From Microbacterium sp. Root553 (lineage in GTDB: Bacteria > Actinomycetota > Actinomycetes > Actinomycetales > Microbacteriaceae), in NCBI RefSeq assembly GCF_001426995.1, contig NZ_LMFY01000001.1, forward strand, positions 424,241-488,240: a DNA stretch of 64,000 bases. The letters run 5' to 3'. Below, in pieces: positions 49,409-56,502 of this stretch. Each line of letters begins with the position of its first letter. Position 1 is the first letter of the stretch. A program made the position numbers and the translations under genes. Below the pieces are notes generated by a model that was not told where the DNA came from, made no database searches, and saw only the letters and a list, made by a program, of their open reading frames with translations.

Positions 49409-49623
49409 CGATCGCCACCCTGGTGCGCGAGCGCCCTTCGTCTCGCTCCGCGGTTCCTGAGCGTCCTTCGTCTCGTCGCTGCGCTCCTCGCTCAGGATCC
49501 GACAAAGGACGTCGCTGCGCTCCGGTTCCTGAGCGAGCGGAGCGAGACGAAGGGCGCTCAGGATCCGACGAAGGGCGCTCAGGAACCGGAGCGCAGCGAC
49601 ACGACGAAGGGCGCACCCGATGA
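49405..49623 (+). CDS. Repeat-encoded 72-codon ORF linking rhaEW and rhaB (uncertain protein)
   Basis: An open frame that starts in an ATGA overlap with the rhaEW stop and ends in an ATGA overlap with the rhaB start. After TIATLVRERP its translation is made of the inverted-repeat cluster (ERPSSRS and SDEGRSG units; Arg/Ser/Gly-rich), with no globular character. It may be a leader-like ORF that keeps ribosomes coupled across the repeats rather than a functional protein. A simple alternative is that the repeats inserted just after an older rhaB start codon. Confidence 0.35.
   Translation: MTIATLVRERPSSRSAVPERPSSRRCAPRSGSDKGRRCAPVPERAERDEGRSGSDEGRSGTGAQRHDEGRTR
49429..49614. repeat. Inverted-repeat cluster (REP/BIME-like) between rhaEW and rhaB
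   Basis: A 186-base block of palindromic units. A 22-base segment at 49429-49450 (begins GAGCGCCCTTCGTCTC) has a perfect inverted copy at 49538-49559. A 25-base segment at 49511-49535 (begins GTCGCTGCGCTCC) has a perfect inverted copy at 49576-49600. ACGAAGGGCGC occurs three times directly (about 49548, 49569 and 49604). Large RNA hairpins are expected. The last unit supplies GAAGGG as the likely rhaB ribosome-binding site. It resembles dispersed extragenic repeats; copy number elsewhere is unknown. Confidence 0.85.
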
Positions 49624-51017
49624 CCGTCACCGCTGTCGCCGCGGTCGACCTCGGGGCGACCAGCGGTCGCGTCATGATCGGGCGGATCGGCGACGGCCGG
49701 CTCGATCTGGAACTCGTCTCGCGGTTCCCGAACGGGCCCGTCGAGCGCGAGGACGGCCTGCACTGGGACTTCGGCGCTCTGTACGAGCACGTCGTCTCAG
49801 GGCTCGCCGAGGCTGTGCGCCGAGAGCCGGGCATCGAGAGCATCGGCATCGACTCCTGGGCCGTCGACTACGGCCTTCTGAAAGACGGCGAGCTGCTCGC
49901 CGAGCCCTTCCACTATCGCGACGATCGCACCGTGCGGGGGGTCGCCGAGGTGCACGCCGAGGCGCCGTTCGCCGAGCTGTACCAGCGGAACGGACTGCAG
50001 TTCCTGCCGTTCAACACGCTGTACCAGTACCGCGTCGACGCGCGCATCGCCGACGCCGACACCACTCTGCTGATCCCCGACCTCATCGCGTTCCTGCTCA
50101 CCGGAACGGCTGTCGCCGAACGCACGAACGCGTCGACCACCGGACTGCTCGGCGTCGAATCGGGCGAGTGGGACAGCGAGCTGGCCGGCCGGCTCGGCAT
50201 CCCGTCGAGCATCCTGCCGACGCTCGTCGATCCGGGCGAGACGATCGGCATCCTCCGCGCGGACCTCGCTGAGCGCATCGGCAAGGACCTGCCCGTGATC
50301 GCGGTCGGCTCGCACGACACGGCATCCGCTGTGGTCGCCACTCCCCTGTCGACGCCGCACTCCGCGTACATCTCGTGCGGCACCTGGGGTCTGGTCGGCA
50401 TCGAGCTGGCCGACCCGGTGCTGACGGATGCTGCGCGCGAGGCGAACTTCACACACGAGCTCGGCGTCGACGGCCGCTACCGGTTCCTGCACAACGTGAC
50501 GGGGCTCTGGCTGCTGAGCGAGACGGTGCGCGCCTGGGAGGCGGAGGACGGATCGTCGATCTACCTGCCCGAGCTGCTGGCCGAGGCCTCCGCCGTCACG
50601 GGCGACATACCGCTGTTCGACGCGAATGACCCCACGCTCAGCGCACCGGGAGACATGCCCGCACGCATCGCGGCGCTTCTCGGCTCTGCGTCCCCTTCGA
50701 CCCGCCCGGCCTTCGCCCGGGCGATCGTCGAGTCGATCGCCACGGCCTTCGCGGATGCGGTGCAGACGGCATCCGATCTGTCGGGCCGCGAGCTCGACAG
50801 CATCCATCTGGTAGGTGGCGGTTCGTTGAACCGCCTGCTGTGCCAGGCGACGGCCGATCGCACCGGTCTTCCGGTGCTAGCCGGCCCGGTCGAGGCGACG
50901 GCCCTCGGCAACGTCCTCGTGCAGGGGCGCGCTCTCGGCGCGGCGCCTGCCTCTCTCGAGGAGCTGCGCTCCTTGGTCGCCGCCACACACGAACCGGAGC
51001 GCTTCGACCCGCGCTGA
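49620..51017 (+). CDS. rhaB: L-rhamnulokinase
   Basis: FGGY-family kinase (465 aa) that makes L-rhamnulose 1-phosphate for RhaEW. VAAVDLGATSGRVMIG (phosphate loop 1 with the rhamnulokinase GATSGR form), ESIGIDSWAVDYGLL, HYRDDRT, GSHDTASAVVA, SCGTWGLVGIEL (phosphate loop 2) and HLVGGGSLNRLLCQ (adenosine motif) are diagnostic. Final gene of the operon; the start lies right after the repeat cluster, coupled to the repeat ORF by ATGA. Confidence 0.95.
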   Translation: MTVTAVAAVDLGATSGRVMIGRIGDGRLDLELVSRFPNGPVEREDGLHWDFGALYEHVVSGLAEAVRREPGIESIGIDSWAVDYGLLKDGELLAEPFHYRDDRTVRGVAEVHAEAPFAELYQRNGLQFLPFNTLYQYRVDARIADADTTLLIPDLIAFLLTGTAVAERTNASTTGLLGVESGEWDSELAGRLGIPSSILPTLVDPGETIGILRADLAERIGKDLPVIAVGSHDTASAVVATPLSTPHSAYISCGTWGLVGIELADPVLTDAAREANFTHELGVDGRYRFLHNVTGLWLLSETVRAWEAEDGSSIYLPELLAEASAVTGDIPLFDANDPTLSAPGDMPARIAALLGSASPSTRPAFARAIVESIATAFADAVQTASDLSGRELDSIHLVGGGSLNRLLCQATADRTGLPVLAGPVEATALGNVLVQGRALGAAPASLEELRSLVAATHEPERFDPR

Positions 51018-51063
51018 TCCGCACTGCCTGTGCGCGCCGGCCGGATGGCTGACCGTTCCCCGC

Positions 51064-51097
51064 ATGGCTGCCGAGACCACCCGTTCTCGGCAGCCAT
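51064..51097. terminator. Terminator hairpin after rhaB
   Basis: Perfect 13-bp inverted repeat ATGGCTGCCGAGA / TCTCGGCAGCCAT with an 8-base loop, between convergent rhaB (stop 51017) and the M24-like gene (stop 51130). The flanks contain further GATGGCTG/CAGCCATC copies. Confidence 0.78.
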
Positions 51098-51129
51098 CCG
51101 TACTCTCTTCAGCCATCCGTCCCTGCCGG

Positions 51130-52173
51130 TCAGGCCCCGTACGCCCGGGCGACCGGCCGCCGCAGCCCCTCGTAGTCGACCGACGGCCAGCGCTCGTCGA
51201 ACGTCAGCACGTCCCAGCCCGTCGCGGTGCGCAGCATGGTGTCCTCGACCTTGACCCCCGGCGCGGTCGGGTTCCACGCGAACGCCTGATTCTCGACCAG
51301 CAGATCGGTCGTGGATGCCGTGGCACGCGGGTCGCGTCCGGCATATCCGGTCGGTCCTCCCTGATGATGGCGGTGCCATTCGTCGGCGTCGAAACCGAAG
51401 CGTGAGTACGCCGCGGTCCCCGACTCGAAGGCGCCATCGAGACGAGCGCCGGGAACCGAGGCATCGAGGAACGCACGTTCGACCCCGAGGATCGGCTCCT
51501 CGTCGACGGACGCGCCGACCCATCGCGTGGCATTCGCGATCAGCCCGTCCCGGCGACCGCACACCACGATCATCGCGCGATCGCCGAGCAGGCCGGCGGT
51601 CGGAAGCGGATGTCGATACCCCACCCGCGCGGATCCCGAGACGAGCACGACGAGCGGATCGATGCCCCGCGCGATGAGCTCGGCGGCGGCGACGGCCGCG
51701 ACCGCGCGCTCGGTCTGCTCGGGCCCGACCCGACCGAGGACATCGGTCAGCGTCTCGGCCGTCTCCGTCCCGAGCGACCGATATCTCGCCCGTTCTGCCG
51801 GCAGCATCCTGGCCCTCGCCGCACGCAGCTGAGGCGCGACCTGAGACTCCGACACCCCGGCGCCATCGGCGGCGGCGACCGCCGGCGAGATCCACCACGG
51901 CACCCGTACGATCCGCGCGGCGTCGTCGGGCAGCAGATCTTCGGCGATCATCCGGTCGGCCTCGTTGTCGGCGATGTAGAGCACGTCTCCGCTCTCCTCC
52001 GCACGCACCGCGACGACCGGCGGACCCGCGAGCGAGACGTGCGTGCGCACACCCTCGAGGTACCACGACACGGACTCGTGGGAGGTGAGCACGAGCGGCG
52101 CCCCGTCGAACTCCCGCCGCACGCGGGCGACACGATCCTGCTTCTCGATGCGGTCTTCGGATGCTCCGACCAC
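51130..52173 (-). CDS. M24 (pita-bread) fold protein lacking most metal ligands
   Basis: A 347-aa protein of the aminopeptidase P/creatinase fold. An N-terminal creatinase-like domain (about 1-130) is followed by a pita-bread domain with GYRHPLPTAGLLGD, HRHHQGGPTGYAGRDP and GVKVEDTMLRT. Of the five usual metal ligands, both aspartates appear replaced (MIVVCGRRDG, ANATRWV has Asn before TR) and the first glutamate is lost (FAWNPTAPG); the His and last Glu remain. So it is not a typical metallopeptidase; creatinase and DMSP lyase DddP show this fold can do other chemistry. GTG start at 52173 after AGGAGGAG. Divergent from a LacI gene and likely in its regulon. Confidence 0.8.
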   Translation of the reverse strand: MVGASEDRIEKQDRVARVRREFDGAPLVLTSHESVSWYLEGVRTHVSLAGPPVVAVRAEESGDVLYIADNEADRMIAEDLLPDDAARIVRVPWWISPAVAAADGAGVSESQVAPQLRAARARMLPAERARYRSLGTETAETLTDVLGRVGPEQTERAVAAVAAAELIARGIDPLVVLVSGSARVGYRHPLPTAGLLGDRAMIVVCGRRDGLIANATRWVGASVDEEPILGVERAFLDASVPGARLDGAFESGTAAYSRFGFDADEWHRHHQGGPTGYAGRDPRATASTTDLLVENQAFAWNPTAPGVKVEDTMLRTATGWDVLTFDERWPSVDYEGLRRPVARAYGA

Positions 52174-52187
52174 GCGACTCCTCCTGT

Positions 52188-52200
52188 AGAACGTTTTCTC
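52188..52200. promoter_or_regulatory. LacI-type operator in the M24-like / lacI divergent gap
   Basis: On the minus strand GAGAAAACGTTC, with the palindromic core AACGTT at 52190-52195. The GAGAAAACGTT string is repeated exactly upstream of the Gfo/Idh gene (53304-53314). It lies 15 bases upstream of the M24-like start and 57 upstream of lacI. Confidence 0.72.
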
Positions 52201-52256
52201 GTAGTATGACGACAGCCGCGACCGATCGCGGAACGAGGCGGAGCGAAGGGATGCCG

Positions 52257-53261
52257 ATGGCACGCGAATCGTCACGCGCCGGCATCACCGACGTCGCGAG
52301 ACTCGCCGGGGTCTCGCTGTCGACCGTGTCGCGGGCGATGAACGGCAATCCGACCGTCGACCCCGCTCTCGCGGAGCGCGTCCAGGCCGCCGCCGCCGAA
52401 CTCGGCTACACGGCCAATCCGGTGGCGCGCAGCCTGGTGCTCGGTCGCACCCAGACCGTCGCCGTCGTGATCCCCGACCTCGAGAACCCGACGTTCCAGG
52501 CGATCCTGCGCGGGCTCAGTCGCGCCGCGACGGCCGACGGGTACCACGTGCTCGTGGCCGACTCCCGCGAGGACCTCGACGAGGAGCACGCCCTCGCGCG
52601 GACCACGCGGCTGCGCACCGACGGCGTCATCCTCTGCGCCCCCCGCATGGCGGAACAGGACCTGGCACGACTGCTTCCCTCGCTCTCCCCCGCTGTCGTG
52701 ATCAACCGCGGACCGCAGGAGACGGCCCCGACGGTCGGTGCGGACTACGGCGTGGGCATGCGCGACATCGTCGACCACCTGACCTCGCTCGGTCACCGTC
52801 GCCTCGTGTACCTCGCCGGCGCCACCCGCAGCGTGACCCATCGCGCTCGACAGGAGGCGATCGCCGCAGCGATCTCGAGAACGGCGGGCCTGGAGGTCGA
52901 GGAGATCGCCGCCGGTGTCGACTTCGACAGCGGCACCGCGGCCGCCGATCGGGTTCTCGCGAGCGGGGCGACGGCCGTGATCGCCTACAACGACCTCGTC
53001 GCGATGGGCCTGCTCTCGGCGTTGACCGTGCGACGGATCGACGTGCCCGGCGCGCTGTCGATCACCGGGTTCGATGACATCCCGTTCGCCGCCTACACGT
53101 CACCGCCCCTCACGACCGCCGCGGTTCCCGCCGTGGAGATCGGCGCGGCCGCGTGGGCCGCGATGCACGCGCAGCTCACCGGGGGCACGCCGAGGTCGAC
53201 GCACACGATGACTCCGACGCTCATCGCGCGCGGCAGCACGGCCCCGCCGTCGGCTCTCTGA
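52257..53261 (+). CDS. LacI-family regulator of the aldarate/uronate genes
   Basis: A 334-aa repressor. The HTH is in ITDVARLAGVSLSTVSRAMNGNPTV, the hinge in NPVARSLVLGRTQ, then the sugar-binding core (VAVVIPDLENPTFQAIL, VVINRGPQ, AYNDLVAMGLL, ITGFDDIPFA). ATG at 52257 is favoured because AAGGG lies six bases upstream; an ATG two codons earlier abuts that site. It lies between the divergent M24-like gene and the Gfo/Idh operon 82 bases downstream, and both promoters carry GAGAAAACGTT sites. Confidence 0.92.
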   Translation: MARESSRAGITDVARLAGVSLSTVSRAMNGNPTVDPALAERVQAAAAELGYTANPVARSLVLGRTQTVAVVIPDLENPTFQAILRGLSRAATADGYHVLVADSREDLDEEHALARTTRLRTDGVILCAPRMAEQDLARLLPSLSPAVVINRGPQETAPTVGADYGVGMRDIVDHLTSLGHRRLVYLAGATRSVTHRARQEAIAAAISRTAGLEVEEIAAGVDFDSGTAAADRVLASGATAVIAYNDLVAMGLLSALTVRRIDVPGALSITGFDDIPFAAYTSPPLTTAAVPAVEIGAAAWAAMHAQLTGGTPRSTHTMTPTLIARGSTAPPSAL

Positions 53262-53303
53262 CCGCCGCATCCTCCGACGGGACATCCGCCCTGTGATATC
53301 GTC

Positions 53304-53317
53304 GAGAAAACGTTTCC
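53304..53317 (+). promoter_or_regulatory. LacI-type operator upstream of the Gfo/Idh-uronate operon
   Basis: GAGAAAACGTTTCC with perfect core AAACGTTT (53308-53315), 26 bases before the Gfo/Idh start. It shares GAGAAAACGTT with the site at 52190-52200. Confidence 0.78.
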
Positions 53318-53343
53318 TGGCCGTTGGATCGAAGAGGATCACC

Positions 53344-54672
53344 ATGACGAAGACCCGCTACGCACTCGCCGGCGCCGGAGTCCGCGCACAGATGTACGTC
53401 GGAGCGATCCTCGGTGCGCACAGCGAGCGCGCCGAGCTCGTCGCGATCGTCGAGCCGAATCCGGTCCGCGCCGCCTACCACGCCGCGTGGATCAACGACG
53501 AGGGCGCACCCGCCCCTCGTCTCGCCGCTCCGGAGGAGCTCGAGAGTGTGATCCGCGACGAGCACGTCGACCGGGTGATCATCTGCGCGCGCGACGATCT
53601 GCACGCCGAGCTGATCGTCCGGTCGCTCGAGGCCGGCGCCGACGTCGTCGTCGAGAAGCCGCTCACGATCGACGCGGCGAGCGCGGCCCGCATCGAGGAC
53701 GCGGTCGCACGCACGGGTCGCCAGGTCGTGCTCACGTTCAACTACCGGTACTCGCCGCGCAACAGCGCGCTGCGCCAGGTGATCCAGGACGGCACGATCG
53801 GGGAGGTCACGTCGATCGACTTCTCGTGGATGCTCGACACCAATCACGGCGCGGACTACTTCCGCCGCTGGCATCGCGAGAAGAAGAACTCCGGCGGGCT
53901 GCTCGTGCACAAGTCGAGTCACCACTTCGACCTCGTCAACTGGTGGATCCGCTCGCAGCCCACCCGCGTCTTCGCATCGGGCGGGCTGCGCTTCTACGGC
54001 GCCGACAATGCGACGGCACGGGGGCTCGGCGCGCGTCCGGCCCGCGGCACCCACGACGACGGGGACCTCTTCGAGCTCGACCTGCGCACCGATGAGACGC
54101 TGACCGCCCTGTACCTCGACGCGGAGGAGCACGACGGGTATCGGCGCGATCTCGACGTCTTCAGCGAGGGGATCACGATCGAGGACAATCTCGCCCTCGT
54201 GGTGGACTACGCGTCGGGCGCGACGATGTCGTACTCGCTCAATGCCCACTCCCCCTGGGAGGGGTACCGCGTCGCCGTCAACGGCACGCTCGGGCGCGCC
54301 GAGCTCGAGGTGATCGAGCGCGGCGCCGTGCTCGCCGGCGAAGGGCTGCACCCGCACATCGACCCGAGTCTCGCCGGCGCCGACGGCACGACCGCGGTGC
54401 GACCCGAGGGCGAACGGCTGCTCGTCCAGCGACACTGGGAAGAGGCCTACGAGGTGCCGATCCACGGCAGCGACGGCGGACACGGCGGCGGCGACGAGCT
54501 GCTGCTGTCGGACGTCTTCGAGGGGCCGGGCGACGACCCGCTCGCGCGTCCGGCCGACTGGTCGGACGGCATCCGCTCGATCGCCGTCGGCATCGCCGGC
54601 AACCGCTCACTCGAGACGGGGCTGCCGGTGAAGGTCGACGAGCTGGGGATCGCCCTGCTGGCACGTCGATGA
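53344..54672 (+). CDS. Gfo/Idh/MocA-family oxidoreductase
   Basis: A 442-aa dehydrogenase, longer than the usual 330-390. YALAGAGVRAQMYVGAIL is the cofactor loop, VVEKPLTIDA the catalytic EKP, VHKSSHHFDLVNWW the active-site helix. Extra segments around residues 215-240 and 385-410 (GHGGGDELLL) account for the length. The RAQMYVGAILG start resembles the long Gfo/Idh enzymes found in glycoside and uronate loci. First gene of a four-gene operon; overlaps the next gene by 4 bp. Confidence 0.9.
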   Translation: MTKTRYALAGAGVRAQMYVGAILGAHSERAELVAIVEPNPVRAAYHAAWINDEGAPAPRLAAPEELESVIRDEHVDRVIICARDDLHAELIVRSLEAGADVVVEKPLTIDAASAARIEDAVARTGRQVVLTFNYRYSPRNSALRQVIQDGTIGEVTSIDFSWMLDTNHGADYFRRWHREKKNSGGLLVHKSSHHFDLVNWWIRSQPTRVFASGGLRFYGADNATARGLGARPARGTHDDGDLFELDLRTDETLTALYLDAEEHDGYRRDLDVFSEGITIEDNLALVVDYASGATMSYSLNAHSPWEGYRVAVNGTLGRAELEVIERGAVLAGEGLHPHIDPSLAGADGTTAVRPEGERLLVQRHWEEAYEVPIHGSDGGHGGGDELLLSDVFEGPGDDPLARPADWSDGIRSIAVGIAGNRSLETGLPVKVDELGIALLARR

Positions 54673-55592
54673 GGATCGTCGTCACCGGCGGATCCGGCCG
54701 ACTCGGGCGCACGCTCGTGACGGGCCTCGCCGATGCCGGGCACGAGATCGTCTCGATCGACCGCCAGCCGACGGACGGCCTCGATCGCCCCGGGATCACC
54801 CAGTTCTCGCTCGATCTCACGGATGCCGCTGCCACGGCATCGGCACTCGCCGTGACGAAGGCCGACGCTCTCATCCACCTGGCAGCGATCGCGGTGCCGT
54901 TCAGCGCCCCGGAAGACGTCATTCTGCGCACCAACGGTGCCCTCGCGCAGTCGGTGCTCGGCGGAGCGGTGCGCGCCGGCATCCCCCGGGTGGTCGCGGC
55001 GTCCAGCCCGACCGTGATCGGCTACGGCGCCCCACGCGGATGGACGCCAGAGCGACTTCCTCTCGATGAGGCTTCGCCCGCGGAGCCCTGGAACGCCTAC
55101 GCCCTGTCGAAGCTGCTGATCGAACAGACCGTCGACATGCTGCGGCGTCAGACCGGCGATGACGTGCGCTTCGCCTCGTTCCGCCCCTGCTACGTGATCG
55201 CCCCGGAAGAGTGGGCCGGCGCTCCGACGCAGCAGGGCCACACCGTGCTCGATCGACTGAACGACCCGGCGCTGTCGGCTCCCGCCCTGTTCAACTACGT
55301 CGACGCCCGAGACGTGGCAGGCTTCGCCCACACGCTGCTCGCCGCCCTCGACGACATCCCGAACGGCGAGGTCTTCTTCGTCGGCGCCGACGACGCGCTC
55401 GCCCGCCGCCCCCTGAGCGAACTTCTGCCCCGGTTCCACCCCGGCACCGCGCACGCGGCCTCGGCCCTGACCGGCAGCGCCCCCGCCTTCTCGTCCGCCA
55501 AGGCCGCTCGCCTGCTCGGCTGGCACCCGACCCGCAGCTGGCGCACCGAGCTCGCCTCCTCGACCGCATCCGCCACCGCATCCGTCTCCTGA
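54669..55592 (+). CDS. NAD-dependent epimerase/dehydratase family protein, uronate-dehydrogenase-like
   Basis: A 307-aa extended SDR. TGGSGRLGRTL at 6-16 binds the cofactor, with an acidic strand end (SIDRQ), HLAAIAVP, and the catalytic pair Tyr144 and Lys148 in WNAYALSKLLIE. It resembles hexuronate dehydrogenases, which are in this superfamily and oxidise galacturonate or glucuronate to the aldaro-lactone. Its place before kdgD and an aldarate-type dehydratase supports that, but a true epimerase cannot be excluded. Confidence 0.8.
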   Translation: MRIVVTGGSGRLGRTLVTGLADAGHEIVSIDRQPTDGLDRPGITQFSLDLTDAAATASALAVTKADALIHLAAIAVPFSAPEDVILRTNGALAQSVLGGAVRAGIPRVVAASSPTVIGYGAPRGWTPERLPLDEASPAEPWNAYALSKLLIEQTVDMLRRQTGDDVRFASFRPCYVIAPEEWAGAPTQQGHTVLDRLNDPALSAPALFNYVDARDVAGFAHTLLAALDDIPNGEVFFVGADDALARRPLSELLPRFHPGTAHAASALTGSAPAFSSAKAARLLGWHPTRSWRTELASSTASATASVS

Positions 55593-55602
55593 AAGGCGCG
55601 AC

Positions 55603-56502
55603 ATGGACTTCGATGGAATCCTCTTCTTCCCGGTGACCCCGTTCACCGCTGACGGCACGATCGACCGCGAGCTGCTCGCCGCCCACGTCGCGACCGGCGT
55701 CGAGGCCGGAGCCGGCGGGGTGTTCCCCGCGTGCGGCACCGGCGAGTTCCACGCCCTGTCGGCGAGCGAGGCGGCCGCGGTCACGCGCACGGCGGTCATC
55801 GCTGTGGCCGGACGTGTGCCGGTGATCGCCGGTGCCGGTGGCCCGGTCGGCCACGCGATCGAGGTGGCGAAGGCGGCAGCGGATGCCGGCGCCGACGGAC
55901 TCCTCGTGCTGCCGCCCTATCTCGTCGGCGGCACCCAGGCGGGACTCACCGCCTACGTCGAGCAGATCGTCGAGGCAGCGAGCCTGCCCGTGATCATCTA
56001 CCACCGCGGGAGCGCGCAGTACTCGGTCGAGACAGTGCGCCGACTCGTCGCGAACCCGAGGGTTGTGGGGTTCAAGGACGGCACCGGCGACATCGGCACG
56101 ATGCAGCTGATCGTCCGCGCCGTCGCCGAGGAGGGCCGGTCGGACTTCGCCTTCTTCAACGGGCTGCTCACGGCCGAGCTCACGCAGGGCGCGTATCGCG
56201 GTATCGGCGTTCCCCTCTATTCGTCAGCCGCCTTCGCCATGGCGCCCGACATAGCGAACGCCTACTACCGCGCGTACGCCGAGGGAGACGAGGCACGGCG
56301 CCTGGCCCTGCTCGACGGCTTCTACCGTCCGCTCGTCGAACTCCGCGACGAGACACCCGGCTTCGGGGTCTCCCTGATCAAGGCCGGGCTGCGACTCTCC
56401 GGCCTCGCGGTCGGGTCGGTGCGCGCACCGCTCGTCGACCCGACGCCTGCCCAGGAGGCGCGCCTCGCCGAGATCCTCGCGGCAGGACGCGCGCTGCTGT
56501 GA
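55603..56502 (+). CDS. kdgD: 5-dehydro-4-deoxyglucarate dehydratase
   Basis: DapA-family TIM barrel (299 aa) that decarboxylates and dehydrates 5-keto-4-deoxyglucarate to alpha-ketoglutarate semialdehyde. LFFPVTPFTADG is the KdgD form of the N-terminal motif; ACGTGEFHALSASE, VLPPYLVGG, Tyr133 in IIYHRG and Schiff-base Lys158 in VGFKDGTGD are in place. GAAAGG precedes the ATG. Its stop overlaps the GTG of the next gene by 4 bp. Confidence 0.92.
   Translation: MDFDGILFFPVTPFTADGTIDRELLAAHVATGVEAGAGGVFPACGTGEFHALSASEAAAVTRTAVIAVAGRVPVIAGAGGPVGHAIEVAKAAADAGADGLLVLPPYLVGGTQAGLTAYVEQIVEAASLPVIIYHRGSAQYSVETVRRLVANPRVVGFKDGTGDIGTMQLIVRAVAEEGRSDFAFFNGLLTAELTQGAYRGIGVPLYSSAAFAMAPDIANAYYRAYAEGDEARRLALLDGFYRPLVELRDETPGFGVSLIKAGLRLSGLAVGSVRAPLVDPTPAQEARLAEILAAGRALL

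Noticed and set aside
49429..49614. Possible CRISPR array
   Set aside because: The units are inverted and unequally spaced with no unique spacers of constant length, and there are no cas genes.
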